Positions 14,789 to 24,300 are shown, counted from the first letter of the stretch. The stretch is DNA of 64,000 bases from Butyricimonas paravirosa (GCF_032878955.1 NZ_CP043839.1:496001-560000); one strand, 5' to 3'. Made by a program: numbers and translations. The notes: generated from the letters alone by a model not told the origin.

Positions 14789-15193
14789 AACCTATTCCTT
14801 TGTTTGCAAAATTATTATATAGCGAGCAAATGAATGGCATGAAAAATATAGCGGAATATAGAAAAAGCCCCCTTGACTTCCAATCTGAGACTGTATTTTT
14901 TCCTGATACGGAAAATTTTGACTAACTTTGCATTAGCAAAAAACAGACAGAACAGCGTTCTTGCGGTGGTGAACAGGGGTAGAAAAACAGTTTTGGAAGT
15001 AAATTTCATACCTATTTTCAATCCCGAAAAGGCAACGGATAAGTAGCAATTTGTTTGCCTAACTCCCCAAAAACAGGTCAAAAACCTCAAAAGGAAGAAT
15101 GTGGAACAAAACGACTTATCCCTTTCTCGTCCAAGCACTTTGCATTATTCCTCTGAAATCCATCCGTATGTGAGCGAGTTACCTTATATTTGC
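14789..15193. other. Terminal non-coding segment of the ICE with candidate attachment core
   Basis: About 400 bp without a credible gene. TTATATTTGC at 15184-15193 matches 9 of 10 positions of the CTnDOT target core GTAnnTTTGC and directly precedes the broken reading frame of the specificity-subunit remnant, so it is the best attachment-site candidate. CTAACTTTGC at about 14924-14933 is a second match, which also fits a TAnnTTTG promoter box. Arm-type integrase sites would be expected in this interval but cannot be recognised by eye. Confidence 0.5.
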
Positions 15194-16013
15194 ATCAGAC
15201 TGCACTACAATTATCGGTACTAACGGTTTCTCCACAGAATTTATATTTAATTACCTAAAAGGTATTCAATCTCAGATTTTCTACTTACAAAAAGGTGCAG
15301 CACAACCTCATGTATATCCAAAAGATATTGAAACAATACCTATCCCTAACGTTCCTCCTGACATACAGAGATATGTAATAGAAGAATGTAAAAAAGTTGA
15401 TGCTGAGTATAATAATAGTCGAATAACTATTGAGAGTCATCAACACAAAATAGCAGAAGTATTTGATGCTTTACAAATTACCAACACATCCAATTGGACT
15501 AGAATAAAATTTTCCAATAACCAATTATTTACAATATTAATAGGCAAAAGAGTTCTATCAAATGAGATGAACAGCAACTACGATATACCAGTGTATAGTG
15601 CCAATGTTAAGGAACCATTCGGTAAGATTAATAAACTTTTAATAGATGATTTTACAAAAGGTTCTATATTGTGGGGTATAGATGGCGATTGGATGGTAAA
15701 TTATATCCCTGCTAATACACCGTTTTACCCAACAGATCATTGCGGAGTACTACGAGTAGATGAAACGAAAATGAACCCTCATTTTGTGATGTTTATGCTT
15801 GAGATGGCTGGCAAACAAGCCGCATTTAATCGTAGCAATAGAGCCTCTATTGATAGAATTAAGAGCTTAACCATACCTAATATACCATTGGATGTGCAAA
15901 ATATGGCTATGACAGAGGTTGAAGAATACGAAACAATAATAAATGAAGCTAAAGCAAGGATGAACCTATGCATTGAGCAAAAGAAAGTGATATTAGACAA
16001 ATACCTTCGATAA
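15194..16013 (+). pseudogene. Truncated restriction-modification specificity subunit (HsdS-like), C-terminal part
   Basis: An open frame runs from the ICE junction to TAA at 16011-16013. It starts mid-protein (the frame continues 5' to 15174 without a start) and reads the end of one target-recognition domain (GFSTEFIFNYLKG...KGAAQPHVYPKDIETIPIPNVPPDIQRY), the central helical spacer, a second TRD (WTRIKFSNNQLF...GILWGIDGDWM...) and the terminal helix ending KKVILDKYLR. This is the tail of a type I S subunit or a type IIG specificity region. ATG 15567 could only yield a fragment. Strongly AT-rich compared with the ICE. Inferred: the gene was split by ICE insertion. Confidence 0.7.
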
Positions 16014-16021
16014 AATAAATT

Positions 16022-16473
16022 ATGGGAAAAACAGTTACTACATATTTAATAGATGGGGATCCTAAAGAAAGTCAATACGTACATATTTAGAACATAAAGC
16101 TATTACCGAAGCTAAAAAAGCAAATACGTTTGTGTTAAACGAAAATAAGCAAATACCGAAAGTTCCAAATCTACCAGAATATCAACGAGACTCAATGGAT
16201 GAATTTTTTGAGGATGTTAAGTTCTTAACATCTTTTATTGGGTGTAATATTTTTGAAATAATTAAAACTAAAGAACAGCAAGATTTACACCTCTTCTATA
16301 CTACAGGTCGAGGATATAATGCTAAAGGATATTATAATGCTTCTGGCTTTACAGTATTAAAAGGTAGTATGATTAAAAAAGACTCCGTTCCTTCATTAAA
16401 CTGGAAAGTGAAAAGAGAATTATTAATCAAAAGGAAATATATTCCAAATAAAGTACAGATAAGTACCAAATAA
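16022..16473 (+). pseudogene. GIY-YIG/DUF4357-type protein with internal deletion
   Basis: ATG 16022 reads MGKTVTTYLIDGDPKESQY and stops after three more codons. From about 16081 a different frame reads TYLEHKAITEAKKANTF...VPNLPEYQRDSMDEFFEDVKFLTSFIG and a DUF4357-like tail (YYNASGFTVLKGSMIKKD). Both halves fit the N- and C-terminal parts of the GIY-YIG/DUF4357 proteins found beside type I restriction loci, with the central nuclease region missing and the frame broken. A remnant, not a working nuclease. Confidence 0.6.
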
Positions 16474-16690
16474 TACCCCTCATTCAGAGTTCATTCGAAG
16501 ATCAAACGTTGTTCATCCATGCTCGTATGGAGAAGCTCTGAATAATCTTCGAGAGATCAACGAAGAAGAAGTAGTTTCTTGAAAGTATCTTCATAGCTTC
16601 TCTTACGGTTTTATACAACTGCTCAATAAGATAAACATATACTTTAAATAACTCTCTTCCCAACTTATAGCAAACTTAACTTTCAGCCAC
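16474..16690. other. Gene-free scar between remnants
   Basis: No credible gene, terminator or repeat recognised in about 217 bp between the GIY-YIG remnant and the SusD remnant. Confidence 0.5.
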
Positions 16691-17098
16691 TACTTCTCTA
16701 TCTATGACCTGAATGAAATCCAGATTCGTCTCGCAGATATATACCTGCTCCGGGCTGAAATGAGAGCGAAATCCGGTGATATTCCGGGAGCGATAGCCGA
16801 CTTGAACGTGATCAGGAAACGAGCCGGGGCAAAAGAATATACCCCGGATGAAAACTTGGAAGAGGCAATTGCACTAGAAAGAGACAAAGAATTATTTCTC
16901 GAAGGGATATGCACGAGATATCTTGATATTGTCCGTAACAGGGCATTCCGTGAAAAACTCAGGGGTAAATTCAAGACCCTCTCAGCCCAAGACGTGAAAG
17001 ACGGGGCTTTATTCTTCCCGATCTCTTTTGACGCCTTCCAAAACAACACCAAAATGACGCAGAATATTTACTGGAAAAGAAATGGATTCGCAATTTAA
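16691..17098 (+). pseudogene. C-terminal fragment of a SusD/RagB-type lipoprotein
   Basis: A frame reading YFSIYDLNEIQIRLADIYLLRAEMRAKSG...ALERDKELFLEGICTRYLDIVRN...LFFPISFDAFQNNTKMTQNIYW matches the last about 130 residues of SusD-family proteins (compare RLADIYLLRAE and the closing MIQNAYW of the intact SusD at 22.7-24.3 kb). No start, signal peptide or N-terminal domain is present. It is on the plus strand, opposite to the intact SusD locus. A relic of another uptake locus. Confidence 0.75.
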
Positions 17099-17175
17099 AT
17101 GAAATAAGATGAGAACTTGTGCTGGACTCTATGATTATTATTAAATAAATGGATTATTATTAGAGTTTTCCAGAA

Positions 17176-17221
17176 GGGGTACTATTGTGTAAAAACGTTC
17201 ATTTTGATGCAATAGTACTCC
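17176..17221. terminator. Hairpin after the SusD remnant
   Basis: GGGGTACTATTG 17176-17187 pairs with CAATAGTACTCC 17210-17221 (one wobble). Probably the old terminator of the SusD-like gene; the T-run is weak. Confidence 0.4.
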
Positions 17222-17304
17222 TTAATAACAGGTAATCTCTGCCCTGACAAAAGGCTTTACCCCATAGAACCAATTTTTATATTACCCCCAATGATGTAGA
17301 ATAA

Positions 17305-17958
17305 TTATTTCACTCTTATCGTTCCCAAATCATCAATTATAGCAATATGTGGATACGCAAGCAATTCTTCTCTGGTTGTTGTACCATGCAGTACCCCGAC
17401 AAAATCTAAAGCAGCAGCCTGAGCAGTCTGGGCATCAATGACACAATCTCCCACATAAAGACAATCACGAGTATCGCTATTCAACTGTTTCATCGCATAC
17501 CACACCCCTTCAGGGGAAGGTTTAGCTTTACTGACATCTTCCCCTCCAACCACGATATCAAAAAATCCAGCAGGAAAATGCCGGTTCACAAACTCCATAA
17601 TACGGTAACGATACTTGGTTGAAATAACACCAATCTTTGATCCTTGCTGTTTCAAAGCCTGCAACACATTGGTAACCTCCGAAAACAAAATGGTATTATC
17701 ACTCATGCATACATCAGCTTTCGCTACATATTCTTTCCGATAAGAAACCAAAACTTCCCGACCAGACACCCCCGTAAGGAGGGCGAAAGCATCATCCAAC
17801 GTCATGCCGATAGTACGCTTTATTGCTCTATCATCTACATTCTTATACCCGTGCTTGTCCAGCACATGACGAAAACACATGACAATTCCATTACTCGAAT
17901 CCACTAACGTATAGTCAAAATCAAAAAGATAAGTTTTATATTGCCGCATAATTATCAA
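17305..17958 (-). CDS. HAD-superfamily hydrolase (phosphoglycolate phosphatase-like)
   Basis: 217 residues; Met1 or Met4 may be the start. Motif I FDFDYTLVDSS (Asp13 nucleophile, Asp15), a helical cap about residues 20-85, motif II VISTK, motif III Lys in GEDVSKAKPSPEG, motif IV YVGDCVIDAQTA. The cap-type and length fit Gph/YqaB-like phosphatases acting on small phosphorylated metabolites; substrate unknown. It stands alone: a gap of about 200 bp separates it from the operon that ends just upstream on the same strand. Confidence 0.8.
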   Translation of the reverse strand: MIIMRQYKTYLFDFDYTLVDSSNGIVMCFRHVLDKHGYKNVDDRAIKRTIGMTLDDAFALLTGVSGREVLVSYRKEYVAKADVCMSDNTILFSEVTNVLQALKQQGSKIGVISTKYRYRIMEFVNRHFPAGFFDIVVGGEDVSKAKPSPEGVWYAMKQLNSDTRDCLYVGDCVIDAQTAQAAALDFVGVLHGTTTREELLAYPHIAIIDDLGTIRVK

Positions 17959-18073
17959 AATAATTTGCCAATATATAGTATCTTTCTAAATAAAAAGAAA
18001 GAAACAAGGAATATTTTCCGCAACCCCAAAATATCCTACTCTTATCCCCGGACTGTACCATGATATACAAACG

Positions 18074-18106
18074 ATCCGGGTACAAATTTCTACATTATAC
18101 CCGGAT
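18074..18106 (-). terminator. Hairpin at the end of the SusCD operon
   Basis: ATCCGGGTA 18074-18082 pairs with TACCCGGAT 18098-18106, 50 bp past the last operon gene. A T-run is only present on the plus-strand side, so assignment as the operon terminator is tentative. Confidence 0.4.
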
Positions 18107-18155
18107 TTTCTCTACTATTAATTCCTTAAAGATTTTCTACATAAAATAGATTCAC

Positions 18156-19022
18156 CTATTCTATTTTTCTATCAACAATTTGCTTTTCCGAAGAAAATAT
18201 TTTAATCACGCTAAATTCTACGGTCGTTCCCTCTAATTCCGTATCTGCCACTAACGATTTAATTGAACCGTCAGCATTCTTTTCGTTATGAACCTTTATA
18301 CTTAAATCCTCACCATAAGCCGTAGCATTAAACCCTGAAATGACATTCGGGGATGCCGGGAACAAACCCAAGTAAGCAGCAACACTAAGAACCTCCATGC
18401 TCATTTGATCGCAGACAAGTAACATATTCATATCCATGTTATAACACGTATTCTTTAAGGAAGATGCACTTGCCACGGCATCTTCAATATCATCACCAAG
18501 AGTAAAACCTTTCCAATTTTTATTCGCATCATACAAAACAGTGAAGAACGGTTCATCATCCTGATTTATAGATGTTAATTGATTTTGAGTATTATAAGAG
18601 AAAGTAAACACTCCACCATCTTCTCCTCCATCGGCTTTAGAAACAAAACCTTTATCATTTAACGTGTAAACAATTTGTTCCAAGTCAGTAAAGTCCCCCG
18701 CACAAGCAACAGTAACTTTTCCATCCGTGTAGGTCATCGTATAGGTCGTAGTGTAGTCCGTACTCCCCTCGTCATCCGTGGTAATTTTAGTAACCTTTTT
18801 CGTCGTTTTATCCAAGGTGAGGTTCACCACCAGAACACCATTATTATCATCCGTTCCGATGTTCAATTTCGTAATCAGCCAAGTCGTGTCTTTAACGATA
18901 GAATCTGTTGGTTGTTCGGGTGGAACAGGATCATCCTTTCCATTATCGTCCGAACAACTTGTCCACAATGACATACTGCAACTTAATATCAGCACTAAAA
19001 ATAAAAAAGTAAACGTTTTCAT
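18156..19022 (-). CDS. Lipoprotein of unknown function, last gene of the SusCD operon
   Basis: 288 residues. Lipoprotein signal ending TSC (Cys23; Cys15 is an alternative), then an Asp/Pro-rich linker and a beta-rich domain (TTYTMTYTDGKVTVAC, VFTFSYNTQNQLTSINQDDEPFFTVLYDANKNW) with the repetitive look of YD/DUF4595-like surface proteins. Not recognised with certainty. Starts 14 bp after the preceding gene, so cotranscribed. Probably on the outer membrane surface, accessory to the SusC/SusD pair. Confidence 0.6.
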   Translation of the reverse strand: MKTFTFLFLVLILSCSMSLWTSCSDDNGKDDPVPPEQPTDSIVKDTTWLITKLNIGTDDNNGVLVVNLTLDKTTKKVTKITTDDEGSTDYTTTYTMTYTDGKVTVACAGDFTDLEQIVYTLNDKGFVSKADGGEDGGVFTFSYNTQNQLTSINQDDEPFFTVLYDANKNWKGFTLGDDIEDAVASASSLKNTCYNMDMNMLLVCDQMSMEVLSVAAYLGLFPASPNVISGFNATAYGEDLSIKVHNEKNADGSIKSLVADTELEGTTVEFSVIKIFSSEKQIVDRKIE

Positions 19023-19036
19023 AGTTGTAAAAATTA

Positions 19037-20329
19037 TTAGTTATTATTATTGAATATAAAGAGACCGTATATACTGGAATTAACCCACTTACCTCCAGTC
19101 AATTGCTCTTTTTGAATATCATAGGTATTTATCGTCTGGTCATCTTCTGAAATCAGATAGATCACTTCTTTATCAGCATTATAACAAGGTGATATAAACA
19201 GAGAATTTTCAAAAGTACTGATCAAGTTTCCCGAATTAAACGACCAGTTACTTGGATCTTGCGGCTTGAAAATATACGAAGTGTAAGTTTCTATTCCTAT
19301 GTCTTCATCCGTAATAACTGACCTCGCCCCGGCCACGTATATATCCTCCCCACACGGGATGAAATTATAATCTATATCACTCGTACCACCAAATTTCGCT
19401 AATTGCCAATTAGCAGCACTCATATCCAACTTCCACGCAAAAGATTCCGTCAAACCGGCCATGTCAAACACACCCATAAGGAGCGTGTTCCGGGAGGCAT
19501 CGTGAAGGAATACCCCGCTATTAAGCCGGATGAGCTCCGTACCGCCTGCCGTGAAACTCTTTATTTCGATAAACTCCCCGTCTTCCCATTTCTTCAAACG
19601 GTAAAGATTTTCCGCCTTGTCGAATTGAATGATATGCAACAAACCATCTATATTCCCGATACCAACCAAACCCCGCTCTTCATTCATCAACGTCTCTTGT
19701 TCTCCCGACTCCAAGTCATAACTACCAATAGTGAAAAAATCATACACACGCGTGAACGGCTCCTCGAATACATCCCTTGAAACAAAACTCGCATGATAGA
19801 AAGTTGGCCCGATGACAAGTCCACCGTAAAATTCACTTTCCGCTCCCCCGATAGAAAAGAGAAGTTCTCCCTTCAATTGCTTGGAAACAGACACGGGATA
19901 AAATCCCAGACCATCTGAACTTTTTCCCACGGCATAGGCCTCCATATCCTTCAAGTTCAACGAGTCGGAGTACAGGTTTATTCCCCCGATACGATATTGC
20001 TTATCACCCTTTTTCAAGATGATAATATAGAAACCAGCTTCCAATTCCCCTGAAGGACGAAGAACCAGACTATCTCCACCAACTTCCACGATTTCAGCAG
20101 AGAACGTGTCTCCACCATTCAATTGAAGAAAAACACTACATTCAGCATCAATTCCTTTCCCGCATATTGTAATATCAGTCCCCACCAATTGCCGCTTTGG
20201 AATTTCCAATTGCGTCACCGGCAGAAACGGGTCCGTGTCAACAACCGGGGCATCCTTGTCGTCGGAACAAGCGGTAAGGTAAACAACCGCCAATATCCAT
20301 ATCATTAACCATTTTCTCATATTTATCAC
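19037..20329 (-). CDS. Lipoprotein with IPT/TIG-like N-terminal domain and repeat-rich C-terminal region
   Basis: 430 residues; Met1 or Met4. Lipobox YLTAC (Cys21). Residues about 40-115 (QLVGTDITICGKGIDAECSVFLQLNG...LVLRPSGELEAGFYIIILKKGDKQYR) look like an IPT/TIG immunoglobulin-like fold often found in SusE/SusF-position surface proteins. The rest has about six weak beta-propeller-like stretches (GSYDLESGEQ, GNIDGLLHIIQF, PCGEDIYVAGAR, YNADKEVIYLIS). Function unknown; position suggests a surface glycan/peptide-binding or structural partner of the SusC/SusD complex. Confidence 0.6.
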   Translation of the reverse strand: MINMRKWLMIWILAVVYLTACSDDKDAPVVDTDPFLPVTQLEIPKRQLVGTDITICGKGIDAECSVFLQLNGGDTFSAEIVEVGGDSLVLRPSGELEAGFYIIILKKGDKQYRIGGINLYSDSLNLKDMEAYAVGKSSDGLGFYPVSVSKQLKGELLFSIGGAESEFYGGLVIGPTFYHASFVSRDVFEEPFTRVYDFFTIGSYDLESGEQETLMNEERGLVGIGNIDGLLHIIQFDKAENLYRLKKWEDGEFIEIKSFTAGGTELIRLNSGVFLHDASRNTLLMGVFDMAGLTESFAWKLDMSAANWQLAKFGGTSDIDYNFIPCGEDIYVAGARSVITDEDIGIETYTSYIFKPQDPSNWSFNSGNLISTFENSLFISPCYNADKEVIYLISEDDQTINTYDIQKEQLTGGKWVNSSIYGLFIFNNNN

Positions 20330-21619
20330 TTATTGTAAGGTTTCCAATTCTTTAATATACTGTTGCACGGCCGAGGATAATCCCGGATTACCGAATTGCA
20401 AGGAGAACACGTACGCTTGATTGTAACACTTCTTCGCCAGCTCGATATTATTCAACTTCTTATAACAATCGCCCAACATCAACATGCAGTTCAATTTATC
20501 ATCCGGCGTCAATTCGAACTGAAGAGCGGCAGTCACCCATTCGATGTACTTCTCCAACACCTTATTATCCTTCGACTCCCCTAACGCCTCTGACATGGCG
20601 TTCACCATGGCGAGATAATCCGCTCCTTTGATACCTTGCCCCAGATATTTCACGTACTCCTCCATCAGGTCGATATATTTATCCACGTCTTTCTTGGCAT
20701 AAATGTAATAATACCCGTCATACAGGTACTTCAATCCCGTGTACACGTCTTTCCCCCCGAAATCCACGAGCGCGACATACATTTGTTTCATATCACCCCG
20801 TACACGTTCGAGATTCTTGAGATAGTCCATATTTCCCTTCCGGGCCTGGTGATCAATCAATCCCAAGTGAAGGGTAAACACGAACCTAAACACGTTTTCC
20901 TCCCCCACGGCCTGAACCACCTCGTCATAATGTGACATGATATAGTTCAAAAATGGATCATCAGTCTCCGCCTCGGTGTGAAACAACTGCAAGACGTCAA
21001 AATCTTTCGCATTCATCCAGTCCGCCGTCGTTTTACGTTTACAATAATCCTTGTACACCCGTTCCACCCGTAACTCCCATCGAGTAAGCTCCTGCCCGGA
21101 TTGACGTACCAGATAGTTCGGGGCTTCAAGCAGAAAATCCTGCACGAGAGCATCATTCTGCTTCTCCTTTTTCAGCTTATTGTACATCGCTTCGAAACTC
21201 AAACACTCCCCCGTGGCGGATTGAGCGAATTTCAGGAAATAACTCCTGTCACATGCGCCAACCTGCTTGCCTAACAATTTCCCGGTTTCATCCGCAATAA
21301 CAAGCGTGGGATAAGCCGTTACTTCATACCGGGAAACTTCCGTCGCGAAAGCCTTATCTTCAGCATTAATCTGGTACGAGATAAATTTCTCGTTAAAATA
21401 CTTCGCAACATCGGCATCCGTGAACACCTTGGAGGACATTTCCTTGCAAGGGCCACACCATGTAGTGTAAAAATCAATAAACACCTTCTTGTTTTCCGCC
21501 TTGGCTTTTTCCAGCACCTCCCGGTAAGAACCTTGCATGAATTGAATGCCTTGTCCCATCGTGTTACTACCCGGTAGTAACACGATGGCTATCAGCCCGA
21601 TTAAAATAATTTGCCTCAT
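20330..21619 (-). CDS. Exported thioredoxin-fold protein
   Basis: 429 residues. Signal peptide about 1-22, no lipobox. Thioredoxin domain residues about 25-145 with WCGPC (Cys55, Cys58), KVFIDFYTTW before it and cis-Pro104 in TAYPTLVI. The C-terminal about 280 residues are helical and TPR/HEAT-like (LNCMLMLGDCYKKLNNIELAKKCYNQAY). Likely a periplasmic thiol-disulfide reductase or chaperone with a protein-interaction tail. It sits in the SusCD operon, 2-3 bp from the upstream gene, suggesting help in maturation of disulfide-containing surface proteins. Inferred role. Confidence 0.75.
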   Translation of the reverse strand: MRQIILIGLIAIVLLPGSNTMGQGIQFMQGSYREVLEKAKAENKKVFIDFYTTWCGPCKEMSSKVFTDADVAKYFNEKFISYQINAEDKAFATEVSRYEVTAYPTLVIADETGKLLGKQVGACDRSYFLKFAQSATGECLSFEAMYNKLKKEKQNDALVQDFLLEAPNYLVRQSGQELTRWELRVERVYKDYCKRKTTADWMNAKDFDVLQLFHTEAETDDPFLNYIMSHYDEVVQAVGEENVFRFVFTLHLGLIDHQARKGNMDYLKNLERVRGDMKQMYVALVDFGGKDVYTGLKYLYDGYYYIYAKKDVDKYIDLMEEYVKYLGQGIKGADYLAMVNAMSEALGESKDNKVLEKYIEWVTAALQFELTPDDKLNCMLMLGDCYKKLNNIELAKKCYNQAYVFSLQFGNPGLSSAVQQYIKELETLQ

Positions 21620-21621
21620 AA

Positions 21622-22047
21622 CTATTTCACGATAAAAGTAAACACGTCTTTCACGATATGACTATACCCCTCGTTAAAAACACGCAGGGATACCCTGTAT
21701 CTTCCCGGGGTAATATCACTGATTAACGGAAATTCCATTCGTCCTCCCCCACGCACGTTAACCAAATGCCGGAACAACTCGGCATTACCCCCTTCGGTAG
21801 CTTCCACCTCAACCACCTCGAACTCGATGGGAGAAGTCCCGATCACCCCTTGCAACTTCGGGCTAACCCAGGGAGCCATGTTGTGCATCCGGTAAGCATC
21901 GAGCGTCTCGTCCAACTGCAGGCGAATTTCCATCGTATCCGGGACATACCGGGCGCTATCCGTTTTAAGGTATCCTTCCGTCGTATCATGGCAACTCATC
22001 AACATTGTCCCTGTAATTGCCATCAAAATAAACACATAAGCTCTCAT
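21622..22047 (-). CDS. Small lipoprotein, SusCD operon
   Basis: 141 residues; lipobox LMSC (Cys19). A single beta-sandwich-like domain: EIRLQLDETLDAYRMHNMAPWVSPKLQGVIGTSPIEFEVVEV...PLISDITPGRYRVSLRVFNEGYSHIVKDVFTFIVK. The layout resembles the DUF4843/DUF5007-type lipoproteins that sit after SusD genes, but no family can be assigned with confidence. Spacings to both neighbours are a few bases. Confidence 0.6.
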   Translation of the reverse strand: MRAYVFILMAITGTMLMSCHDTTEGYLKTDSARYVPDTMEIRLQLDETLDAYRMHNMAPWVSPKLQGVIGTSPIEFEVVEVEATEGGNAELFRHLVNVRGGGRMEFPLISDITPGRYRVSLRVFNEGYSHIVKDVFTFIVK

Positions 22048-22063
22048 ACGTCAATATATTTTC

Positions 22064-22750
22064 TTATTCAAGTTCAAATAATTGTCCCAAGAAATACTGA
22101 TCACCGAGGGCATGTACCACCCCGGACTGGTTTTCAAGATTCGTGGTAGCGATAGTCCCCAGATTATTGGTTATCGTCTTCCCGTCTTCTTCCACGGCAG
22201 CAGCCCGCAACTCCACGTCGGCCGTCTCTTCCACCCCGGCAAAAGCGTTACGTAAACTCCATATCCAGATCTTATTCCCGTACATCATGGACAATACCAT
22301 TCCCCCGCCATCAGCCACACCTTCCTCGTCCCTTTCCAAACGCGGAACATCATCCCTCATGACCTTTCCCCCGGTATAGAGATGAGTTTTAACAATCTGG
22401 TCACAGAAATCACGGGGAAACTCATCAATACTCCTGTAATAATTTTTATTGTAATTCGTCACATCCGAACCTTCATGCTCTGCCCAAAAGAAAAACTTCT
22501 CGAAAGAGATATTCTTCGGGCCGAAAAACGTGATATTCGCATCCGTTGACTCGAACAAAGACTTTAGCTCCGGGCTACAACGATCAATGACTTTCGCAAT
22601 AGAATCCCAATTATGCCATGTATCATGACGAAAATACTCCAACATCGTGCCATCATAATACCCAACAGCGGTACCCGTATCGATATAATTATATTTTGTC
22701 GAACAAGAAAAACATAAAACGCAGCCTAATATCAAAAATATACCTTTCAT
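22064..22750 (-). CDS. FAS1 (fasciclin)-like lipoprotein
   Basis: 228 residues; lipobox FSC (Cys16). FAS1-type features: N-terminal region SIAKVIDRCSPELKSLFESTDANITFFGPKNISFEKFF, and the terminal SGVVHALGDQYFLGQLFELE, matching the usual H1 (TFFAPTNxAF) and H2 (VxHxxDxVL) motifs. Directly follows SusD (2 bp gap), a common arrangement in Odoribacteraceae-type SusCD operons. Probably a surface adhesion or ligand-binding accessory. Confidence 0.7.
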   Translation of the reverse strand: MKGIFLILGCVLCFSCSTKYNYIDTGTAVGYYDGTMLEYFRHDTWHNWDSIAKVIDRCSPELKSLFESTDANITFFGPKNISFEKFFFWAEHEGSDVTNYNKNYYRSIDEFPRDFCDQIVKTHLYTGGKVMRDDVPRLERDEEGVADGGGMVLSMMYGNKIWIWSLRNAFAGVEETADVELRAAAVEEDGKTITNNLGTIATTNLENQSGVVHALGDQYFLGQLFELE

Positions 22751-22752
22751 TT

Positions 22753-24291
22753 TTATCTCATTTTAGAAATCCAATAAGCATTTTGTATCATCAAATCATT
22801 GTCATTAAATGCCATTTGTGGCACGGGAAGATAAAGAGCTCCTTCGGTAATGTCTTGATCTGTCAGGTTATAAAAAGCATCCGGTAACACCCGATGCCGG
22901 CTGTTCTGCCCGTAGTACCCGTTTCGAACCGCGTCATAATAACGATGCCCTTCAAATAACAATTCACGTTCCCGCTCCAAGAAAATACTATATTGCAAAT
23001 CACTGCCCCCGTCATCGTTTTTCCCGGCAGGGAAAAGATTGGCCTTCCGACGTCCCCGGATAGCGTTCAAATCCTCCCGTGCTTGAGCCGTCATTCCTAA
23101 CTTCGCCTCGCACTCGGCTCGCAACAGGTAAATGTCTGCTAAACGCATCAAGACACGATTGCAATCCATACCTTTAAAATCAATACTAGATCCACTCGAC
23201 TCGTACCGCGGTGTACGCCATTTGTACAAGTACGTCAAATCAGCCGTGTTCATACCCGCTGAATCCAAGGCGTAAAAGAAAGCATCCCTCCGTTCATCCC
23301 CCTCCTCGTACATGTTGAGTACCGTACTACGGTATAACCCGTAATTAATTGTCGTTATATCATTTTTACCGGAGTTTCGCATCACCGGGTAAGAAACGAA
23401 ATAACTGCCCGGAAAAAACAAACCGTAATATGAAATATCAGCGTAATTAACTTCAATCTCGAATATTCCTTCCGCGCTATTGCGGTCCATCACGCTTGTA
23501 ACCACCTCTTCCGCGCTCCCGGCCAGGGTGTACACGCCCACGGAATCTTGATATTGCGGCTCGATCAACCGGCTGGCCCAATCAACAGAAGCCCGCAAAT
23601 CATCATCATTCTTCTGCACGGACCCTTTCCACGCATAAATATGAGCTAACAGCGCCGCGGCACTCCCCCTGCTGCCGTATTGTTTTGAAACGAGAGCCTT
23701 GTTATTCAAGTCCCGCAACTTGTCAAAACGAGGTAATAACCGGTAAGCACGCTTGGCGTTAGCAATAGCGGAATCAATCACTTCCACCGCCGGGCTTTTC
23801 TCGTAACGATCAATATAGCTACTACTTTTCACGATAACCGCGTCACCCCACGTGCGGGATAACCAAAAATAACAAGCAGCTCGCATGAAATAAACTTGAC
23901 CTAGGTAAAAGGACTGGCGCTTTTTCTCCAAATTAGGAACTCTACCCACGTTCTCCTCTAGCAAGTGAGTATTGGTTATCACGTTATAATACGGCTTCCA
24001 TTGTTGCTGTTTAGCTCGATCGGTCAAATAATTCGGATCCAAATTCCGAACTTTTTCAATACTCGCGGCATTATAAACCCGGTCTGTCAGCAGCCCCATG
24101 TGCTCATGGAAAGTCACAGCGCTCCAAATCACCCGGAGGTCAGCCTCCATTTGCCTGAGCAAAGCATTACAATCGGATTCTTCTTGAAAATAATGATCAA
24201 AAGTGACCCCATTCTCCGGTTCCAAATTCAAGTCGCATCCACCAAATACAAGGGAAGCGAAACAAATCATATATATAAATATTCTTCTCAT
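22753..24291 (-). CDS. RagB/SusD-family outer membrane nutrient-binding lipoprotein
   Basis: 512 residues; lipobox FGGC (Cys19). SusD-like N-terminal TPR region (LGQVYFMRAACYFWLSRTWGDAVIV), and C-terminal signature VLMRLADIYLLRAECEAKLGMTAQAREDLNAIRGRRKANLF and closing MIQNAYWISKMR. Length is typical. It caps the SusC barrel encoded 9 bp upstream and captures the substrate at the cell surface. Substrate not deducible; no glycoside hydrolase is in the operon. Confidence 0.92.
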   Translation of the reverse strand: MRRIFIYMICFASLVFGGCDLNLEPENGVTFDHYFQEESDCNALLRQMEADLRVIWSAVTFHEHMGLLTDRVYNAASIEKVRNLDPNYLTDRAKQQQWKPYYNVITNTHLLEENVGRVPNLEKKRQSFYLGQVYFMRAACYFWLSRTWGDAVIVKSSSYIDRYEKSPAVEVIDSAIANAKRAYRLLPRFDKLRDLNNKALVSKQYGSRGSAAALLAHIYAWKGSVQKNDDDLRASVDWASRLIEPQYQDSVGVYTLAGSAEEVVTSVMDRNSAEGIFEIEVNYADISYYGLFFPGSYFVSYPVMRNSGKNDITTINYGLYRSTVLNMYEEGDERRDAFFYALDSAGMNTADLTYLYKWRTPRYESSGSSIDFKGMDCNRVLMRLADIYLLRAECEAKLGMTAQAREDLNAIRGRRKANLFPAGKNDDGGSDLQYSIFLERERELLFEGHRYYDAVRNGYYGQNSRHRVLPDAFYNLTDQDITEGALYLPVPQMAFNDNDLMIQNAYWISKMR

Positions 24292-24300
24292 ACTTTATAA

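Larger units (their letters stand above)
1..15193. mobile_element. CTnDOT-family integrative conjugative element, one end (left part outside window)
   Basis: Seen: rteA-rteB type regulators, three small excisionase-like HTH genes, and two tandem Bacteroides-type tyrosine recombinases lie in the order and orientation of the regulatory/integration end of CTnDOT-like elements. The DNA is clearly more GC-rich (especially 1-6.6 kb) than the chromosome to the right. After about 15.19 kb the sequence turns abruptly AT-rich and enters the middle of a truncated specificity-subunit gene. Known: CTnDOT-family elements integrate at GTAnnTTTGC-like cores and are controlled by RteA/RteB. Inferred: the right boundary is at the TTATATTTGC sequence at 15184-15193. 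The other end, the transfer genes and any resistance gene are outside the window. Confidence 0.8.

Noticed and set aside
14924..14933. CTAACTTTGC as the element boundary
   Set aside because: It matches the target core about as well, but non-element sequence (the hsdS frame) begins only after 15193, so the later match is preferred.
15174..16013. Phase-variable hsdS shuffling locus driven by the nearby recombinases
   Set aside because: Only one hsdS fragment is present, no inverted partner copy is seen, and the recombinases belong to the ICE integrase type.
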